Below are positions 9,225 to 18,001 of a stretch of 55,128 nt of DNA, in pieces (positions within the stretch are counted from its first letter, which is position 1; each line of letters opens with the position of its first letter). Source of the stretch: Chryseosolibacter indicum (lineage in GTDB: Bacteria; Bacteroidota; Bacteroidia; Cytophagales; Cyclobacteriaceae); NCBI RefSeq assembly GCF_018598585.1, contig NZ_JAHESD010000037.1, positions 1-55,128 of the forward strand, given 5' to 3'. The notes beneath the pieces were generated by a model. The model saw only the letters and a list, made by a program, of their open reading frames with translations, searched no databases and was not told the origin of the DNA. A program made the translations under genes and the position numbers.

Positions 9225-9347
9225 ATGAAAAAGATGATTCTTCTAACCATTTTAACGGTGACAATACTAAGTTCCTGTTCTTCTCATGTATGTCCTACTT
9301 ATGCAAAATTTAGCCCTCATAAGAAGACAAAGGTGAGATACAGGTAG
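9225..9347 (+). CDS. 40-residue lipoprotein between sigma and anti-sigma genes
   Basis: A short frame starting with ATG at 9225 and ending with TAG at 9347. The 40-residue product begins MKKMILLTILTVTILSSC, a clean signal peptide and lipobox with Cys18, followed by only about 22 residues (SSHVCPTYAKF, then a basic tail). Codon use and the signal peptide look real. It lies 80 bases after the sigma gene and 13 bases before the FecR gene. Similar tiny CPTYAKF-type proteins seem to occur in other Bacteroidota, but I know no function. It could be a periplasmic signal or cofactor of the anti-sigma protein (inference). Confidence 0.6.
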   Translation: MKKMILLTILTVTILSSCSSHVCPTYAKFSPHKKTKVRYR

Positions 9348-9360
9348 TACTTTTAATTTT

Positions 9361-10443
9361 ATGGAGATTGATAAAGAACAATTAAGCAAGTTTGTTTCGT
9401 ATTTTAATGGTGAACTAACAGATGCAGAAAAGGCTGAAATAGAACAGTGGATTACAGCATCAGAAGAAAACAGAGTCACCTTTTCAGAAGCAAAGAAGAT
9501 CTGGGATAGTGCAACAGTACGCCTGCAATATCCTTATATAGATTCTTCTAAGTTTCTTATTGAAACAAAAAGCAGGATTAACAACACGCAATCTGGTAAT
9601 AAAGTTATCTCCTTTATTAGCACGCATGCGCTTAAAATTGCAGCAAGTGTCACCATCATTTTCATCATCTCCTACTTCACATTTAAATCTTCGATTAAGG
9701 ACGAAATAATGTTTGCTAGTGGTGACAAAGTGGCCACGCTATACCTTCCTGATAGCAGTAAAGTCTGGCTTAACGTTAATAGTAAGCTTACCTATTCAAA
9801 AGATTTTAAAAAACGCCATGTTGAGCTTTCAGGGGAGGCATTTTTATCTGTTAGAAAGGATACAACTGCTTTTACAGTTACTACCAAAAATACCATAACG
9901 CAGGTATTAGGTACCTCCTTCAATCTAAAAGAACAAGGTGATACTGCAGTAACACTTACGGTAGCAGAGGGTGTTGTTAAGTTTTCCGATCGCAATGTTT
10001 CTGAAAATGAGCGGGCAGTTGTTAATGCACATGAGAAAGCGGTAGAAAGTACAAAGTCCGGTTTGCATAAAACGAAAAACGATGATCCCACTTTTGCCAA
10101 ATGGAGAGAGCTTAACAACCCTGCTTTCGAGGATGAAAAGAATAACCCGCAAAAGTTTCTCTCTAATACTTATTCATGGAAAAAGAATCAAATTAATCAG
10201 TCAGTGATTGAGGGGACATTGACTAATCACGGTAACCTTGCTGCTTATACGAAAATTGTTCTCAACGTCTCCTACACAAAGCCAGGTGGTACTGCTGTAA
10301 ACTCAAATATTGTAATTTATGACGCAGTATACCCTGGGAAAAAACTACATTATAAAAAACGACTTTTAGATGTTTTTACAGATACCAAAGCTGTAAATAT
10401 TACCATTAAATCTGCTAAAGCAACAGCCAATAACTCATTCTAA
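9361..10443 (+). CDS. FecR-like anti-sigma factor with atypical C-terminal domain
   Basis: A 360-residue single-pass protein. Residues 1-60 form the cytoplasmic helical anti-sigma region (FVSYFNGELTDAEKAEIEQW). A transmembrane helix spans about 89-108. The FecR beta domain spans about 118-212 (LPDSSKVWLNVNSKLTY, HVELSGEAFLSV, VLGTSFNL). In place of the usual C-terminal STN/DUF4974-type secretin-like domain, residues about 265-355 resemble an FxLYD-like beta-sandwich (VIEGTLTNHGNLAAYTKIVLNV). It should hold the sigma factor encoded at 8581 at the membrane. The replaced C-terminus and the lack of a receptor partner suggest a signal other than a TonB receptor (inference). Confidence 0.82.
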   Translation: MEIDKEQLSKFVSYFNGELTDAEKAEIEQWITASEENRVTFSEAKKIWDSATVRLQYPYIDSSKFLIETKSRINNTQSGNKVISFISTHALKIAASVTIIFIISYFTFKSSIKDEIMFASGDKVATLYLPDSSKVWLNVNSKLTYSKDFKKRHVELSGEAFLSVRKDTTAFTVTTKNTITQVLGTSFNLKEQGDTAVTLTVAEGVVKFSDRNVSENERAVVNAHEKAVESTKSGLHKTKNDDPTFAKWRELNNPAFEDEKNNPQKFLSNTYSWKKNQINQSVIEGTLTNHGNLAAYTKIVLNVSYTKPGGTAVNSNIVIYDAVYPGKKLHYKKRLLDVFTDTKAVNITIKSAKATANNSF

Positions 10444-10453
10444 TCTCTACATT

Positions 10454-10768
10454 ATGAACGATACAGTAGTAATTGAAGCCGAAGCAAAAACAATTATTTG
10501 TATTGGTGAAAAAATTATCAACCTTCACACAAACCTGGGTCCCAAAAGTCCTATCAATAATGTGATGATAGCGGACCTCAATTCTAAAATTTCAATTGCA
10601 AGACAAAAGCATGAAGAAGGAGAGAAATATAAGAAGTTAATGGAAGATGCCTGGCGTGAAAGAGACCTATGCCTTAAGAAGAAAGAGAAGGGTGTTATAG
10701 AAATGTTGAGGTCGATAAAGAATATGCTTCTCGGAGAAAACAGAAGCATTAGTGACTGGGGATTTTAA
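10454..10768 (+). CDS. Small coiled-coil hypothetical protein
   Basis: The 104-residue product is not recognised. It has no signal peptide or membrane segment. The middle (about 38-90) is highly charged and likely helical (ISIARQKHEEGEKYKKLMEDAWRERD), with coiled-coil character. It starts 10 bases after the FecR-like gene and so probably belongs to the sigma/anti-sigma transcript. It ends 42 bases before a convergent gene. It may be a cytoplasmic partner of the sigma circuit, but only its position suggests this. Confidence 0.6.
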   Translation: MNDTVVIEAEAKTIICIGEKIINLHTNLGPKSPINNVMIADLNSKISIARQKHEEGEKYKKLMEDAWRERDLCLKKKEKGVIEMLRSIKNMLLGENRSISDWGF

Positions 10769-10810
10769 CAAATGGTGATGCTGTAAGCGCCTACCGCAAC
10801 AATAGTTCGC

Positions 10811-11647
10811 TTAGGCCTCTTGAATAAACTCAAGTATTAGCTTATTCACCTTCTCCGTCTTCTCGTGATGAAGCCAATGTGTGGCATCTTGTAACATCAC
10901 AAGTTTGCCATTAGCACAATGGTCCTTACTTTTTTCTGCCATCTCCGCTGATAGAAACTGATCCTTCTTACCCCAGATGATTAAGGTCGGGACATTGACA
11001 GTAACGTCGTTAGTCGATTTGTAGTACTTAAACGCTCTATACCAATGAAGCATTGATGTTAACGCATTCGGCTGTTGCCATGCGTGTTTATATCTGGTAA
11101 GATCTTCACTATCAAAAGTACCTTTAATCGAAGTATTTAGCAGAGACCTCTCTAAAAACTTAAAGTTAAACACCTTCAGCAAAAGCTCGGGCAATACAGG
11201 CAATTGAAACAAAGCCTGGTACCAACTCTTAATCATTTGTTTGGGATTAGTCTTTACCTCATGCAACATTACCGCAGGATGAGGCATGTTCAATATTACA
11301 AGCTTCTTTAATAACGAGGGATGCCGAATCGCTACTTCCCAGGCAACGCAACCTCCCCAATCATGGCCAACCAGAAAAACTTTTCTAGTACCAATTAATG
11401 CGACAATGTCTGCTACAAGGTTATCAATAATATAAGCTTTTACTCCTTCAGGTTTGCTACTCATGTTATAGCCTCGCTGGTCAGGTGCTATAGCATGATA
11501 ACCCACACTGGCCATAAAATCCAATTGCTTCTTCCATGCGCCACCATATTCAGGAAAACCATGCAGAAATATAATTGCTTCTTTATTCCCCTCGCCCTCC
11601 TCCGAGCAGTGTAAGGTAATGCCGTTTGCATGGTTGAAAGTTTCCAT
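10811..11647 (-). CDS. Alpha/beta hydrolase, epoxide hydrolase-like
   Basis: A 278-residue cytosolic alpha/beta hydrolase. The oxyanion motif HGFPE is at 29-33. The nucleophile elbow GHDWGG is at 94-99, with Asp96 as nucleophile, which is the arrangement of epoxide hydrolases and haloalkane dehalogenases rather than serine esterases. The acid is probably Asp229 (WGKKDQF) and the catalytic histidine His257 (DATHWLHHE). The DQRGYNMS motif also fits epoxide hydrolases. The substrate is unknown. The gene converges on the sigma-circuit transcript and is followed on its 5' side by a 366-base stretch that holds only a possible gene remnant. Confidence 0.82.
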   Translation of the reverse strand: METFNHANGITLHCSEEGEGNKEAIIFLHGFPEYGGAWKKQLDFMASVGYHAIAPDQRGYNMSSKPEGVKAYIIDNLVADIVALIGTRKVFLVGHDWGGCVAWEVAIRHPSLLKKLVILNMPHPAVMLHEVKTNPKQMIKSWYQALFQLPVLPELLLKVFNFKFLERSLLNTSIKGTFDSEDLTRYKHAWQQPNALTSMLHWYRAFKYYKSTNDVTVNVPTLIIWGKKDQFLSAEMAEKSKDHCANGKLVMLQDATHWLHHEKTEKVNKLILEFIQEA

Positions 11648-11760
11648 TTGCTTATTAGAAATTTCGCCAACACCGAATAATACAATGCCAGCTAAGCATG
11701 CGGCTAAACTAAAATAGAATTAGATAATTAGATGAATATTAGGAAGTAAGCAAGGTTTTC

Positions 11761-11919
11761 TTACTCTATATCCAGATTGTATTTATAAAGAAGGCCCGTA
11801 AGATTAAGTGCTGAAAACCTGGTCTTCTTCATCTTATTACTATCAGGGTCAATAGCAAAATTCTGCGCCGTTCTGCGGTCCGTTTTTTCCAGGTTTGTAT
11901 TTGAAAACCTGGCTCCTGC
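11761..11919 (-). pseudogene. Possible gene remnant (start-less 52-codon frame)
   Basis: In the 366 bases between 11647 and 12014 the minus strand holds a stop-to-stop frame encoding a protein-like 52 residues, with segments RRTAQNFAIDPDSNK, KKTRFSALNLTGLLYKYNLD and a terminal IE. There is no start codon at the left end, only an internal ATG before KKTRF. It reads like the C-terminus of a regulator-type protein, but I cannot name a family. The region also holds a CCAGGTTT/AAACCTGG inverted repeat (11889-11912), and AAAACCTGG recurs at 11814 and 11904. It may be a decayed gene end or just chance. Confidence 0.3.
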
Positions 11920-12013
11920 TTAACTCACTGTTTTTAAAAGGGCTTCAAATTAAATCTAAATCAGCTAAACCTAGCTTCTTTTAAAGAACAACTGGTGTAT
12001 ACGTTTTCCTAAG

Positions 12014-12403
12014 CTACTCCTGGATAGGCATCTTCTTTTTCTTCCATCCATCAAAACCTTCAGGAAGATTATATACTTCCTTAAATCCTTCTTTTGCCAT
12101 CAACTCTTTTGTTTCGCCACTTCTGCCTCCACCTGCGCAATAAATGAAATACACCTTATTCTTGTCCAACGCTCTTATCTGGTCTTCGAAATTCTTATTG
12201 AAATAGTCTATCTGCACCGCGTGCGGAAGCATGCCTTTCTTTAATTCATCCGGTGTTCTCAAATCAAGCAACACAGCTCCTGGCTTCGACTCGAGCTTCG
12301 TTTTGAACTGTTCAGCTGTAAGGTCTTCTGATATAACATTACCTTGTGAAAAAGCCGTAACAGAAGCGGCAACTAATATTGAAATGAATACAAATGTTTT
12401 CAT
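12014..12403 (-). CDS. Periplasmic rhodanese-like domain protein
   Basis: A 129-residue protein with a signal peptide (KTFVFISILVAASVTAFSQ) and one rhodanese domain (ISEDLTAEQFKTKL, VLLDLRTPDEL, IDYFN). The catalytic cysteine is present in the loop CAGGGRSGE, so it may be active as a persulfide or thiosulfate sulfurtransferase in the periplasm; the in vivo acceptor is unknown. The ATG at 12403 was chosen over an in-frame TTG six bases upstream because it lies two bases after the TGA of the upstream YdcF-like gene (TGA-GT-ATG), an arrangement typical of translational coupling. Confidence 0.85.
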   Translation of the reverse strand: MKTFVFISILVAASVTAFSQGNVISEDLTAEQFKTKLESKPGAVLLDLRTPDELKKGMLPHAVQIDYFNKNFEDQIRALDKNKVYFIYCAGGGRSGETKELMAKEGFKEVYNLPEGFDGWKKKKMPIQE

Positions 12404-12405
12404 AC

Positions 12406-13173
12406 TCAAATATAACCTGCAAATTTATAGGCTACTATACCAACCCACTCTTTTATCAGCCTCTGCCAAAGTGAAAACGCCTCCAGCTTGGGAATAAAAA
12501 GAGTATCAGGATAAAAATTGCGCTGATGCGTGTAAAAATCAGTGCTAAAAGTTTCAATGTTTAGCCCCACCTTTCTGTAGCAGGCAATGGAGCGCCTCAT
12601 ATGAAATGCTGAAGTTACCAGCAGACAATCTTCAGACTTATAGTTCATCTGCTTCAGCAGCTTTTGAACTTCAATTGCTGATTCTGCCGTATTGCGTGTC
12701 TCATTTTCAATTAAAATTACCTCTTCAGGCACCCCCATCAATATCATTGCACTTCTGAATTTATTAGCTTCTGGCTCGTCTTCTGTAACCAACCGCCCTG
12801 AACCTCCGCTAATCAATATCTTCTCTACAAGACCAAGCTTGTATAATTGCACTGTATGTACTACCCTATCGGCACCCTTGCTAAAATAAACTCGATCACT
12901 AGGATAGAGATCTCCCTGGGTTGAACCAGTGAGCACAATGGCCAGCTTGTACTTGCGCATCTCTTTAAAAGGTTTTGCCTTAACTTCCCACGCACGCATT
13001 GCTTCGTTCGCAATAAAGTCATTAGAGAAGAAGAGAAGCATCACAAATGCAGTCCAAAAAGTACGTTTGCGCCACTTTGTATTTTTAATCAAAACACTTA
13101 CAATGAACAGAACACATACAATTGTAAAAGGTTGAATGAGATAACCTAATACTTTAGAAAGAACAAAAAACAT
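12406..13173 (-). CDS. YdcF/SanA-like (DUF218) membrane protein
   Basis: A 255-residue membrane protein with two N-terminal transmembrane helices (MFFVLSKVLGYLIQ onward) and a DUF218 domain: AIVLTGSTQGD, SDRVYFSKGADRVV, KILISGGSG, EANKFRSAMILMGV, ENETRNTAES and LLVTSAFHMRRSI. The family includes ElyC, SanA and YdcF, tied to envelope polysaccharide or peptidoglycan metabolism in enterobacteria; biochemistry is mostly unknown. The ATG at 13173 gives the usual family N-terminus; a GTG at 13212 in the same frame would add 13 residues. It is coupled to the rhodanese gene downstream and lies close after the large ABC transporter gene. Confidence 0.8.
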   Translation of the reverse strand: MFFVLSKVLGYLIQPFTIVCVLFIVSVLIKNTKWRKRTFWTAFVMLLFFSNDFIANEAMRAWEVKAKPFKEMRKYKLAIVLTGSTQGDLYPSDRVYFSKGADRVVHTVQLYKLGLVEKILISGGSGRLVTEDEPEANKFRSAMILMGVPEEVILIENETRNTAESAIEVQKLLKQMNYKSEDCLLVTSAFHMRRSIACYRKVGLNIETFSTDFYTHQRNFYPDTLFIPKLEAFSLWQRLIKEWVGIVAYKFAGYI

Positions 13174-13228
13174 AATCAGCCCGATTATAGAAATCACATA
13201 AAACAACCACACACTTCATTATACACTT

Positions 13229-16200
13229 TTACTTGCGCCTGTAGATTGGATTTGAAAGGTTACCAATGCCGTCAATAATCCTTCTTAAAACATCGAAATA
13301 AAGTGTTAATGCAAGAACAAACGTCATGGACCAAATCACGCCTGTGTTAAAGAACAACGTATCTACCCGCGTATTCAGAAAGTGCTTCGACGGCATATAG
13401 AACTGCGCATCAAAATCAACCATGTGCTCAGGGTCGGGATCTTTATATATCGGATAGATTTTTTGTACAAGCCTGCCGTCGCTTTCAATAATGCGGTGGG
13501 TTTCAGTCAGGTTCTTAACAAGTTCAGCAACTGCGTCGTTATGATATGACTCTCTTAACTTTTCAAATGCTTTTTCTTTTTCAACTGTGCTTGTAAGCTC
13601 TTGTATGCGCTTTTCTTTTACCTGATCTGCAGCATTATATCGCTTCATATAGAATTGCTTGAGCTGATTCAAAAACGCTGAAAGATTTTCATACACGGTT
13701 GAATCGAACTTAGTAACAGTTAAATCGCTAACACCTTTGTATTTATCTTGACCTACAACCTCAAGCTCCTTAACCACTTCTGCCTGTATAAGTTGCAGAT
13801 CGGTGGCTACCTTTGCACGGTCCGCATCGTCTTTAGACTTATAACTCTGAAGACAGTATTGAAGCCTTGTTTCAAGTTCTGGAATGAGATACACTTTTTG
13901 AAAGTCGGCGTTGGCCATGGCTTTATCATACTTATAAAATTCCTCTCCAAAGCGATTATCCTTAAACTGCGTTACCATAGCTGCCTCAAAAGCCCAGCGC
14001 GAAGCCATTAGATCTCCAACAAAGGGTACTGTAGCTGTATTACCTATGGTAGGATTAAGCTTATCAAACTTTACGACAACCCCACTTAATATAAGTTGTG
14101 GAATCAGTAATAACGGTATAAGTATATAGATAGTAACTGCAGAGTTAAAGCCTGAAGAGATATTAAGTCCTAACAGGTTAGCAAAACATGAGGTGGTAAA
14201 CAGTATCAGCCAATGCTCCAGGAAGAGACCTTCAATTTCAAGAATATAATTTCCAACCAGTACAAACATAAAGGTTTGTATGGCCGATAACATAAACAGT
14301 ATCGAGATCTTCGAGAGAATATAACTGCTGCGACTTAAATGAAGGAACGCTTCTCGCTTAAGAATCTTTCTGTCTCTGATAATTTCCTCAGCACTAACTG
14401 TTAACCCCATAAAAAGGGCTACGATTACGCTCATAAATAAGTAAGCAGGAATATTCAGATTCTTTCCAAATAAATATCCTGTGAGGTGTTTATCGTCAAC
14501 ATTATAATACCTTACAATAAATGCAAGTATAAAAGCAAGTACAGGAGCCTCAAGAAGGTTGATGACCATGTATTGCGTATTATGAATTTTAGCTTGGATA
14601 TCCCTCAAAGAGAACAAGCGCGTTTGCTTCAAGCGCGTAGGAATATTCAATGTAGAATGCGGTACATCATCAGAAGGTTTGATAGTGATTGGCCTATGGT
14701 ACTTGAGATAAGACTCATTCCATTGCTGTGCACTTATCTTACGCTCATTTGTAAAATGTCCATATTCATTGATCACCTTCGATTCTATGATGTTGAAAAT
14801 CTGCTCAGGGTTAACATTACCACATTCGTGGCACTCCCCTTCCTCACTGTTGATCATGTTAATTGTGCGCTTGAAGTACACAATAGCATCAACCGGATTA
14901 CCATAATAGATCTGGTATCCACCTGTATCGAGTATCACAAGCTTATCAAACATTTTGAAAATGTCTGATGAAGGCTGATGAATTACAGCAAACACAAGCT
15001 TACCTTTAAGGGAAAGCTCTTTTAGCAGGTCGATAATGTTTTCAGAATCGCGCGAGGATAGACCACTGGTAGGCTCATCGCAGAACAGCACCGCTGGCTC
15101 GCGAAGAAGTTCCAGACCAATGTTTAGTCGCTTTCTTTGCCCACCGCTTATTGTCTTATGTAACGGCGAGCCTACTTTCAGGTCTTTACTTTCTGCAAGG
15201 CCCAGGTCTTCGAGCACGGTCATCACAAGACCATCTATTTCAGCTTCGCTTTTATGGCTAAAGCATAACCTAGCAGCATAATACAGATTCTGATATACGG
15301 TAAGGTCTTCAATAAGCAGGTCGTCCTGAGGAACAAAACCAATGACACCTTCAATGCGCTCCGGATTTTTGTGAATGTCAATACCATTAATCAGCACCTG
15401 TCCTTCCGAGGGTTTTTCAGATCCGTTAAGTACGTGCAGTAAGGTAGATTTCCCTGCACCGCTTGCTCCCATCAATGCGATCAAATTCCCAGATTCAGTA
15501 GCGAGATTAACATCTCTTAAGCCTAACTTTCCATTCTTAAACTTGAAGCTTATATTCTTTGCTTCAAAGGAAATTCTATTTAAGCTGGCAAAGTTTACAA
15601 ATTGCTTAAGTATAGAACCATAGTATACAGGCTCATCCTTATCCCACCGTAGCAAACTTCCTACCGCCAACACACTTATCCTTCCTGGTTTTACAGGCAC
15701 TCCGTTAAGAAACACATCGGTAGCACCAAGGTACTTTATAAAATAGAGATCGTTCTGTTTAACATGAAGAACTGAAATAAACCCATAGAGATGAGTTCTT
15801 ACAATGTGTTTTGCTTTTGAGAAATTAGATGTAAGTAAAGAATCAATAATCAGAATATCCGGATGATCTAATTGCTCTGCTTTGTTGCCCAACACAAAAA
15901 CCTCAATGGCGTCGATCTCCTCCTCATTCACCTTAAATGTCTCCCCTATTACTTTCATCAGATGGTCTTCATGCGCAGAAATATTTCCATCAGCCTGAAT
16001 AATTGTAATTAATTCAAGGATAATAACAACCTTTTGTTTCTGCGTAAGCTGGGCATTTATCTCCTGGCACAGTTTACGAATGGTATTTTCATCGACATGT
16101 GTATCGGCAAGAGTTTTAATGTATTCATCAAATTGATGAAGGTAATTATCAACAGCTGGTTTACTCAGATGCTCATGTAGAAAGAAGCTGATCTGTTCCC

Positions 16201-16279
16201 TTTCTTGTTTTGTTACTCCGCCTTCTCTGGCTACCTGGGCAAATAAGCGTAGAATGGCTTTGAGTAATGCTTCGCTCAT
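13229..16279 (-). CDS. ABC transporter with N-terminal TerB-like and FHA-like domains fused to ABCG-type ATPase and permease
   Basis: A 1016-residue multidomain inner-membrane protein. A TerB-like helical domain spans about 1-130. A small beta domain resembling FHA spans about 165-225. An ABCG-type ATPase spans about 235-465, with Walker A GASGAGKS (271-278), Q-loop Gln318, signature SGGQRKR (378-384), Walker B VLFCDEPTSG (397-406) and H-loop His434. A CHEC cysteine pair sits at 483-486. The permease begins near 575, with a cluster of helices, a charged soluble insert of about 200 residues, and a last helix near 985. The layout is that of a half-transporter that dimerises and exports a lipid-like or hydrophobic substrate; the substrate is unknown. 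Confidence 0.85.
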   Translation of the reverse strand: MSEALLKAILRLFAQVAREGGVTKQEREQISFFLHEHLSKPAVDNYLHQFDEYIKTLADTHVDENTIRKLCQEINAQLTQKQKVVIILELITIIQADGNISAHEDHLMKVIGETFKVNEEEIDAIEVFVLGNKAEQLDHPDILIIDSLLTSNFSKAKHIVRTHLYGFISVLHVKQNDLYFIKYLGATDVFLNGVPVKPGRISVLAVGSLLRWDKDEPVYYGSILKQFVNFASLNRISFEAKNISFKFKNGKLGLRDVNLATESGNLIALMGASGAGKSTLLHVLNGSEKPSEGQVLINGIDIHKNPERIEGVIGFVPQDDLLIEDLTVYQNLYYAARLCFSHKSEAEIDGLVMTVLEDLGLAESKDLKVGSPLHKTISGGQRKRLNIGLELLREPAVLFCDEPTSGLSSRDSENIIDLLKELSLKGKLVFAVIHQPSSDIFKMFDKLVILDTGGYQIYYGNPVDAIVYFKRTINMINSEEGECHECGNVNPEQIFNIIESKVINEYGHFTNERKISAQQWNESYLKYHRPITIKPSDDVPHSTLNIPTRLKQTRLFSLRDIQAKIHNTQYMVINLLEAPVLAFILAFIVRYYNVDDKHLTGYLFGKNLNIPAYLFMSVIVALFMGLTVSAEEIIRDRKILKREAFLHLSRSSYILSKISILFMLSAIQTFMFVLVGNYILEIEGLFLEHWLILFTTSCFANLLGLNISSGFNSAVTIYILIPLLLIPQLILSGVVVKFDKLNPTIGNTATVPFVGDLMASRWAFEAAMVTQFKDNRFGEEFYKYDKAMANADFQKVYLIPELETRLQYCLQSYKSKDDADRAKVATDLQLIQAEVVKELEVVGQDKYKGVSDLTVTKFDSTVYENLSAFLNQLKQFYMKRYNAADQVKEKRIQELTSTVEKEKAFEKLRESYHNDAVAELVKNLTETHRIIESDGRLVQKIYPIYKDPDPEHMVDFDAQFYMPSKHFLNTRVDTLFFNTGVIWSMTFVLALTLYFDVLRRIIDGIGNLSNPIYRRK

Positions 16280-16332
16280 GGTGGGTTATTTGGTTAGGCG
16301 CTAAAGATAATGAAAGATGCAGTTTCTACCAT

Positions 16333-16364
16333 AAAAAAGGGACCGGTGAAAACCCGGTCCCTTT
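16333..16364 (-). terminator. Intrinsic terminator of the 16388-17281 lipoprotein gene
   Basis: An 11-bp stem, AAAGGGACCGG (16336-16346) with CCGGTCCCTTT (16354-16364), is followed on the minus strand by a T run (complement of the AAAAAA at 16333-16338). It separates the lipoprotein from the ABC transporter, which therefore needs its own promoter. Confidence 0.9.
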
Positions 16365-16387
16365 CCTATTATGATGTAATATTTTAA

Positions 16388-17281
16388 TTAACCAGTGATG
16401 GCTTTTCTCAATCTTTCAGTAATCACGGTGATGCCTTCAAGATTTTTATCTGATAAAACTAAATCAGCACGGTTGTTCTTAATCTGCTCTTCAATATTTA
16501 AAGAGTTATAAGTTTTTTCAAGTTCTTTTAAATCTGCTACAATAGCTGTAACAGGTTCAGTTTGTTCAACACGCGAAAGCATTTCAACAAGATCAGATAC
16601 TGATTTTTTCTGTTCAAGTACAATACGCATAATTGGTGTAAGTACCAGGTTACGCTTATCGTCAGGAAGAATGTTTTTAGGATATGATTTGATTAAACCT
16701 GTAGAGATGTATAAACCTTCAATGAAGCTTCCTGTAATAACAAGCGATGAAAGCTTGTTACGGTTATCATCATTAAGATAATTTTCAGTCTTCTTGATAG
16801 TTCTGTCTAAAAGGTGTGTTAAAGAATCTTTGTTAGAAATATTCTTTTCAAACTTATTAATTACTTCAGCATCAAAAGTACCGATAAGACCTAAGTTATC
16901 AGCAAGGGTTTTGCATGCTGTCAGGTAATCGATTGCTTCCTGTGTTTTATCATAAGAGCTCAGGTACCCGATGTCTGCAGCATAAACACCAAGGTTTAAA
17001 GCAGCCTTATCAGAACGTGAAGCATATTGATCTACTTTTGAACGAGGATTTACAAGGCCTTCATTATATTCTGCACCTGTAGCCTGTAACAGGTAAGGTA
17101 TTTCAGATGGTGACGGAATATTGTATACAACATCTTCAATCTGTTGTTTCAGATTTTCATTGGCTTTGTCAAATTCTTCACTGTTTTTGTCCTTTTCTTC
17201 CTTGGAAGAATTACCGCAGGAAGCCAGTCCCGCAGCAAGGACGATCGCTAGAAAGAAATAAATAGGTCGCTTAATATTCAT
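16388..17281 (-). CDS. Hypothetical lipoprotein
   Basis: A 297-residue lipoprotein precursor (lipobox LASC, Cys22) followed by a charged linker (EEKDKNSEEFDKANENLKQQ) and an all-helical body with no recognised motif. Regions such as VYNIPSPSEIPYLLQATGAEYN and LGVYAADIGYLSSYDKTQEA look conserved-type. I recall the family only as an uncharacterised Bacteroidota lipoprotein. It is monocistronic, with a terminator directly downstream and an upstream intergenic of 324 bases shared with the divergent response regulator. Confidence 0.7.
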   Translation of the reverse strand: MNIKRPIYFFLAIVLAAGLASCGNSSKEEKDKNSEEFDKANENLKQQIEDVVYNIPSPSEIPYLLQATGAEYNEGLVNPRSKVDQYASRSDKAALNLGVYAADIGYLSSYDKTQEAIDYLTACKTLADNLGLIGTFDAEVINKFEKNISNKDSLTHLLDRTIKKTENYLNDDNRNKLSSLVITGSFIEGLYISTGLIKSYPKNILPDDKRNLVLTPIMRIVLEQKKSVSDLVEMLSRVEQTEPVTAIVADLKELEKTYNSLNIEEQIKNNRADLVLSDKNLEGITVITERLRKAITG

Positions 17282-17605
17282 GGTAATTAAGAAAGGTTTA
17301 GAAGATTCAATTTTAATACATTTTTTATCAGCAAAAAACCTACGTATTACATTTTAGCGTCATTATTTTTATTATAGAGCGGTTCTTTTTCTAAGTTAAA
17401 TTTAGACAGCGCTACAGGTGAAGAAATTCTTCCTCAGATAACTGAACGAAAAAATCTCGCTTTTTTAATATTAACCTGATTACAGCATAGAGCCCGATGA
17501 CCACCCACCCTCCCCCGCCATAGCATTTTATAGTAAATCAGTTGTTTTTTTAAGAGTTTTCCTTAAGTTTATTGCCGATACATTTAGAGAACTAACAGGC
17601 TGAGG
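17282..17605. other. Divergent intergenic region without a gene
   Basis: This region lies between the lipoprotein (minus) and the response regulator (plus). It is AT-rich, except for a C-rich patch at about 17500-17520. No frame, hairpin or RNA gene was seen. A GGCTGAGG stretch just before the 17606 ATG could act as a ribosome binding site. Confidence 0.5.
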
Positions 17606-18001
17606 ATGGTAGAAAAGACAGTGCTAATCGATGACAGTGATATAGACCTGTTCATACAGCGCAGGTTTCTGGAAGTCTACGGGTTTTCATCTAAACTCAT
17701 TGTTTATAAATCGGCCAAAGAAGCACTGAACTGGCTTCAGAAACTAAACGGAGAAGCTCCTCCAGACGTTATTTTCCTTGATTTGAACATGCCAGATGTA
17801 GACGGTTTTGGCTTTTTAAAGGGCTTTGAATCTTTAGAAGATGGGATAAAGGGAAAAACCAGAATAGTTGTGCTCACCAGCTCCAATAGCCTTCAGGACC
17901 GAAAAATGGCTTTCGAAAATAAAAACGTAATTCATTTCATCACCAAGCCTCTCAAACAAAGCGATATTGAGGAGCTGAATGGAATGATATCTAAAAATTA
18001 G
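17606..18001 (+). CDS. Stand-alone response regulator receiver protein
   Basis: A 131-residue CheY-like receiver with no output domain. The acidic pair is Asp9/Asp10 (LIDDSD), the phosphoacceptor is Asp59 (IFLDLNMPD), the switch residue is Thr91 (VVLTSS) and the conserved lysine is Lys114 (ITKPL), so all key residues are present. It probably relays phosphate to a partner or modulates a protein complex. No kinase is adjacent on the same strand; the LytS-type kinase/LytTR pair at 18350-20126 converges on it. The cognate kinase is unknown. Confidence 0.88.
   Translation: MVEKTVLIDDSDIDLFIQRRFLEVYGFSSKLIVYKSAKEALNWLQKLNGEAPPDVIFLDLNMPDVDGFGFLKGFESLEDGIKGKTRIVVLTSSNSLQDRKMAFENKNVIHFITKPLKQSDIEELNGMISKN

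Noticed and set aside
14486-14968. 160-residue plus-strand frame
   Set aside because: Opposite strand of the ABC transporter gene, with no plausible domain; the transporter frame is clearly the coding one.
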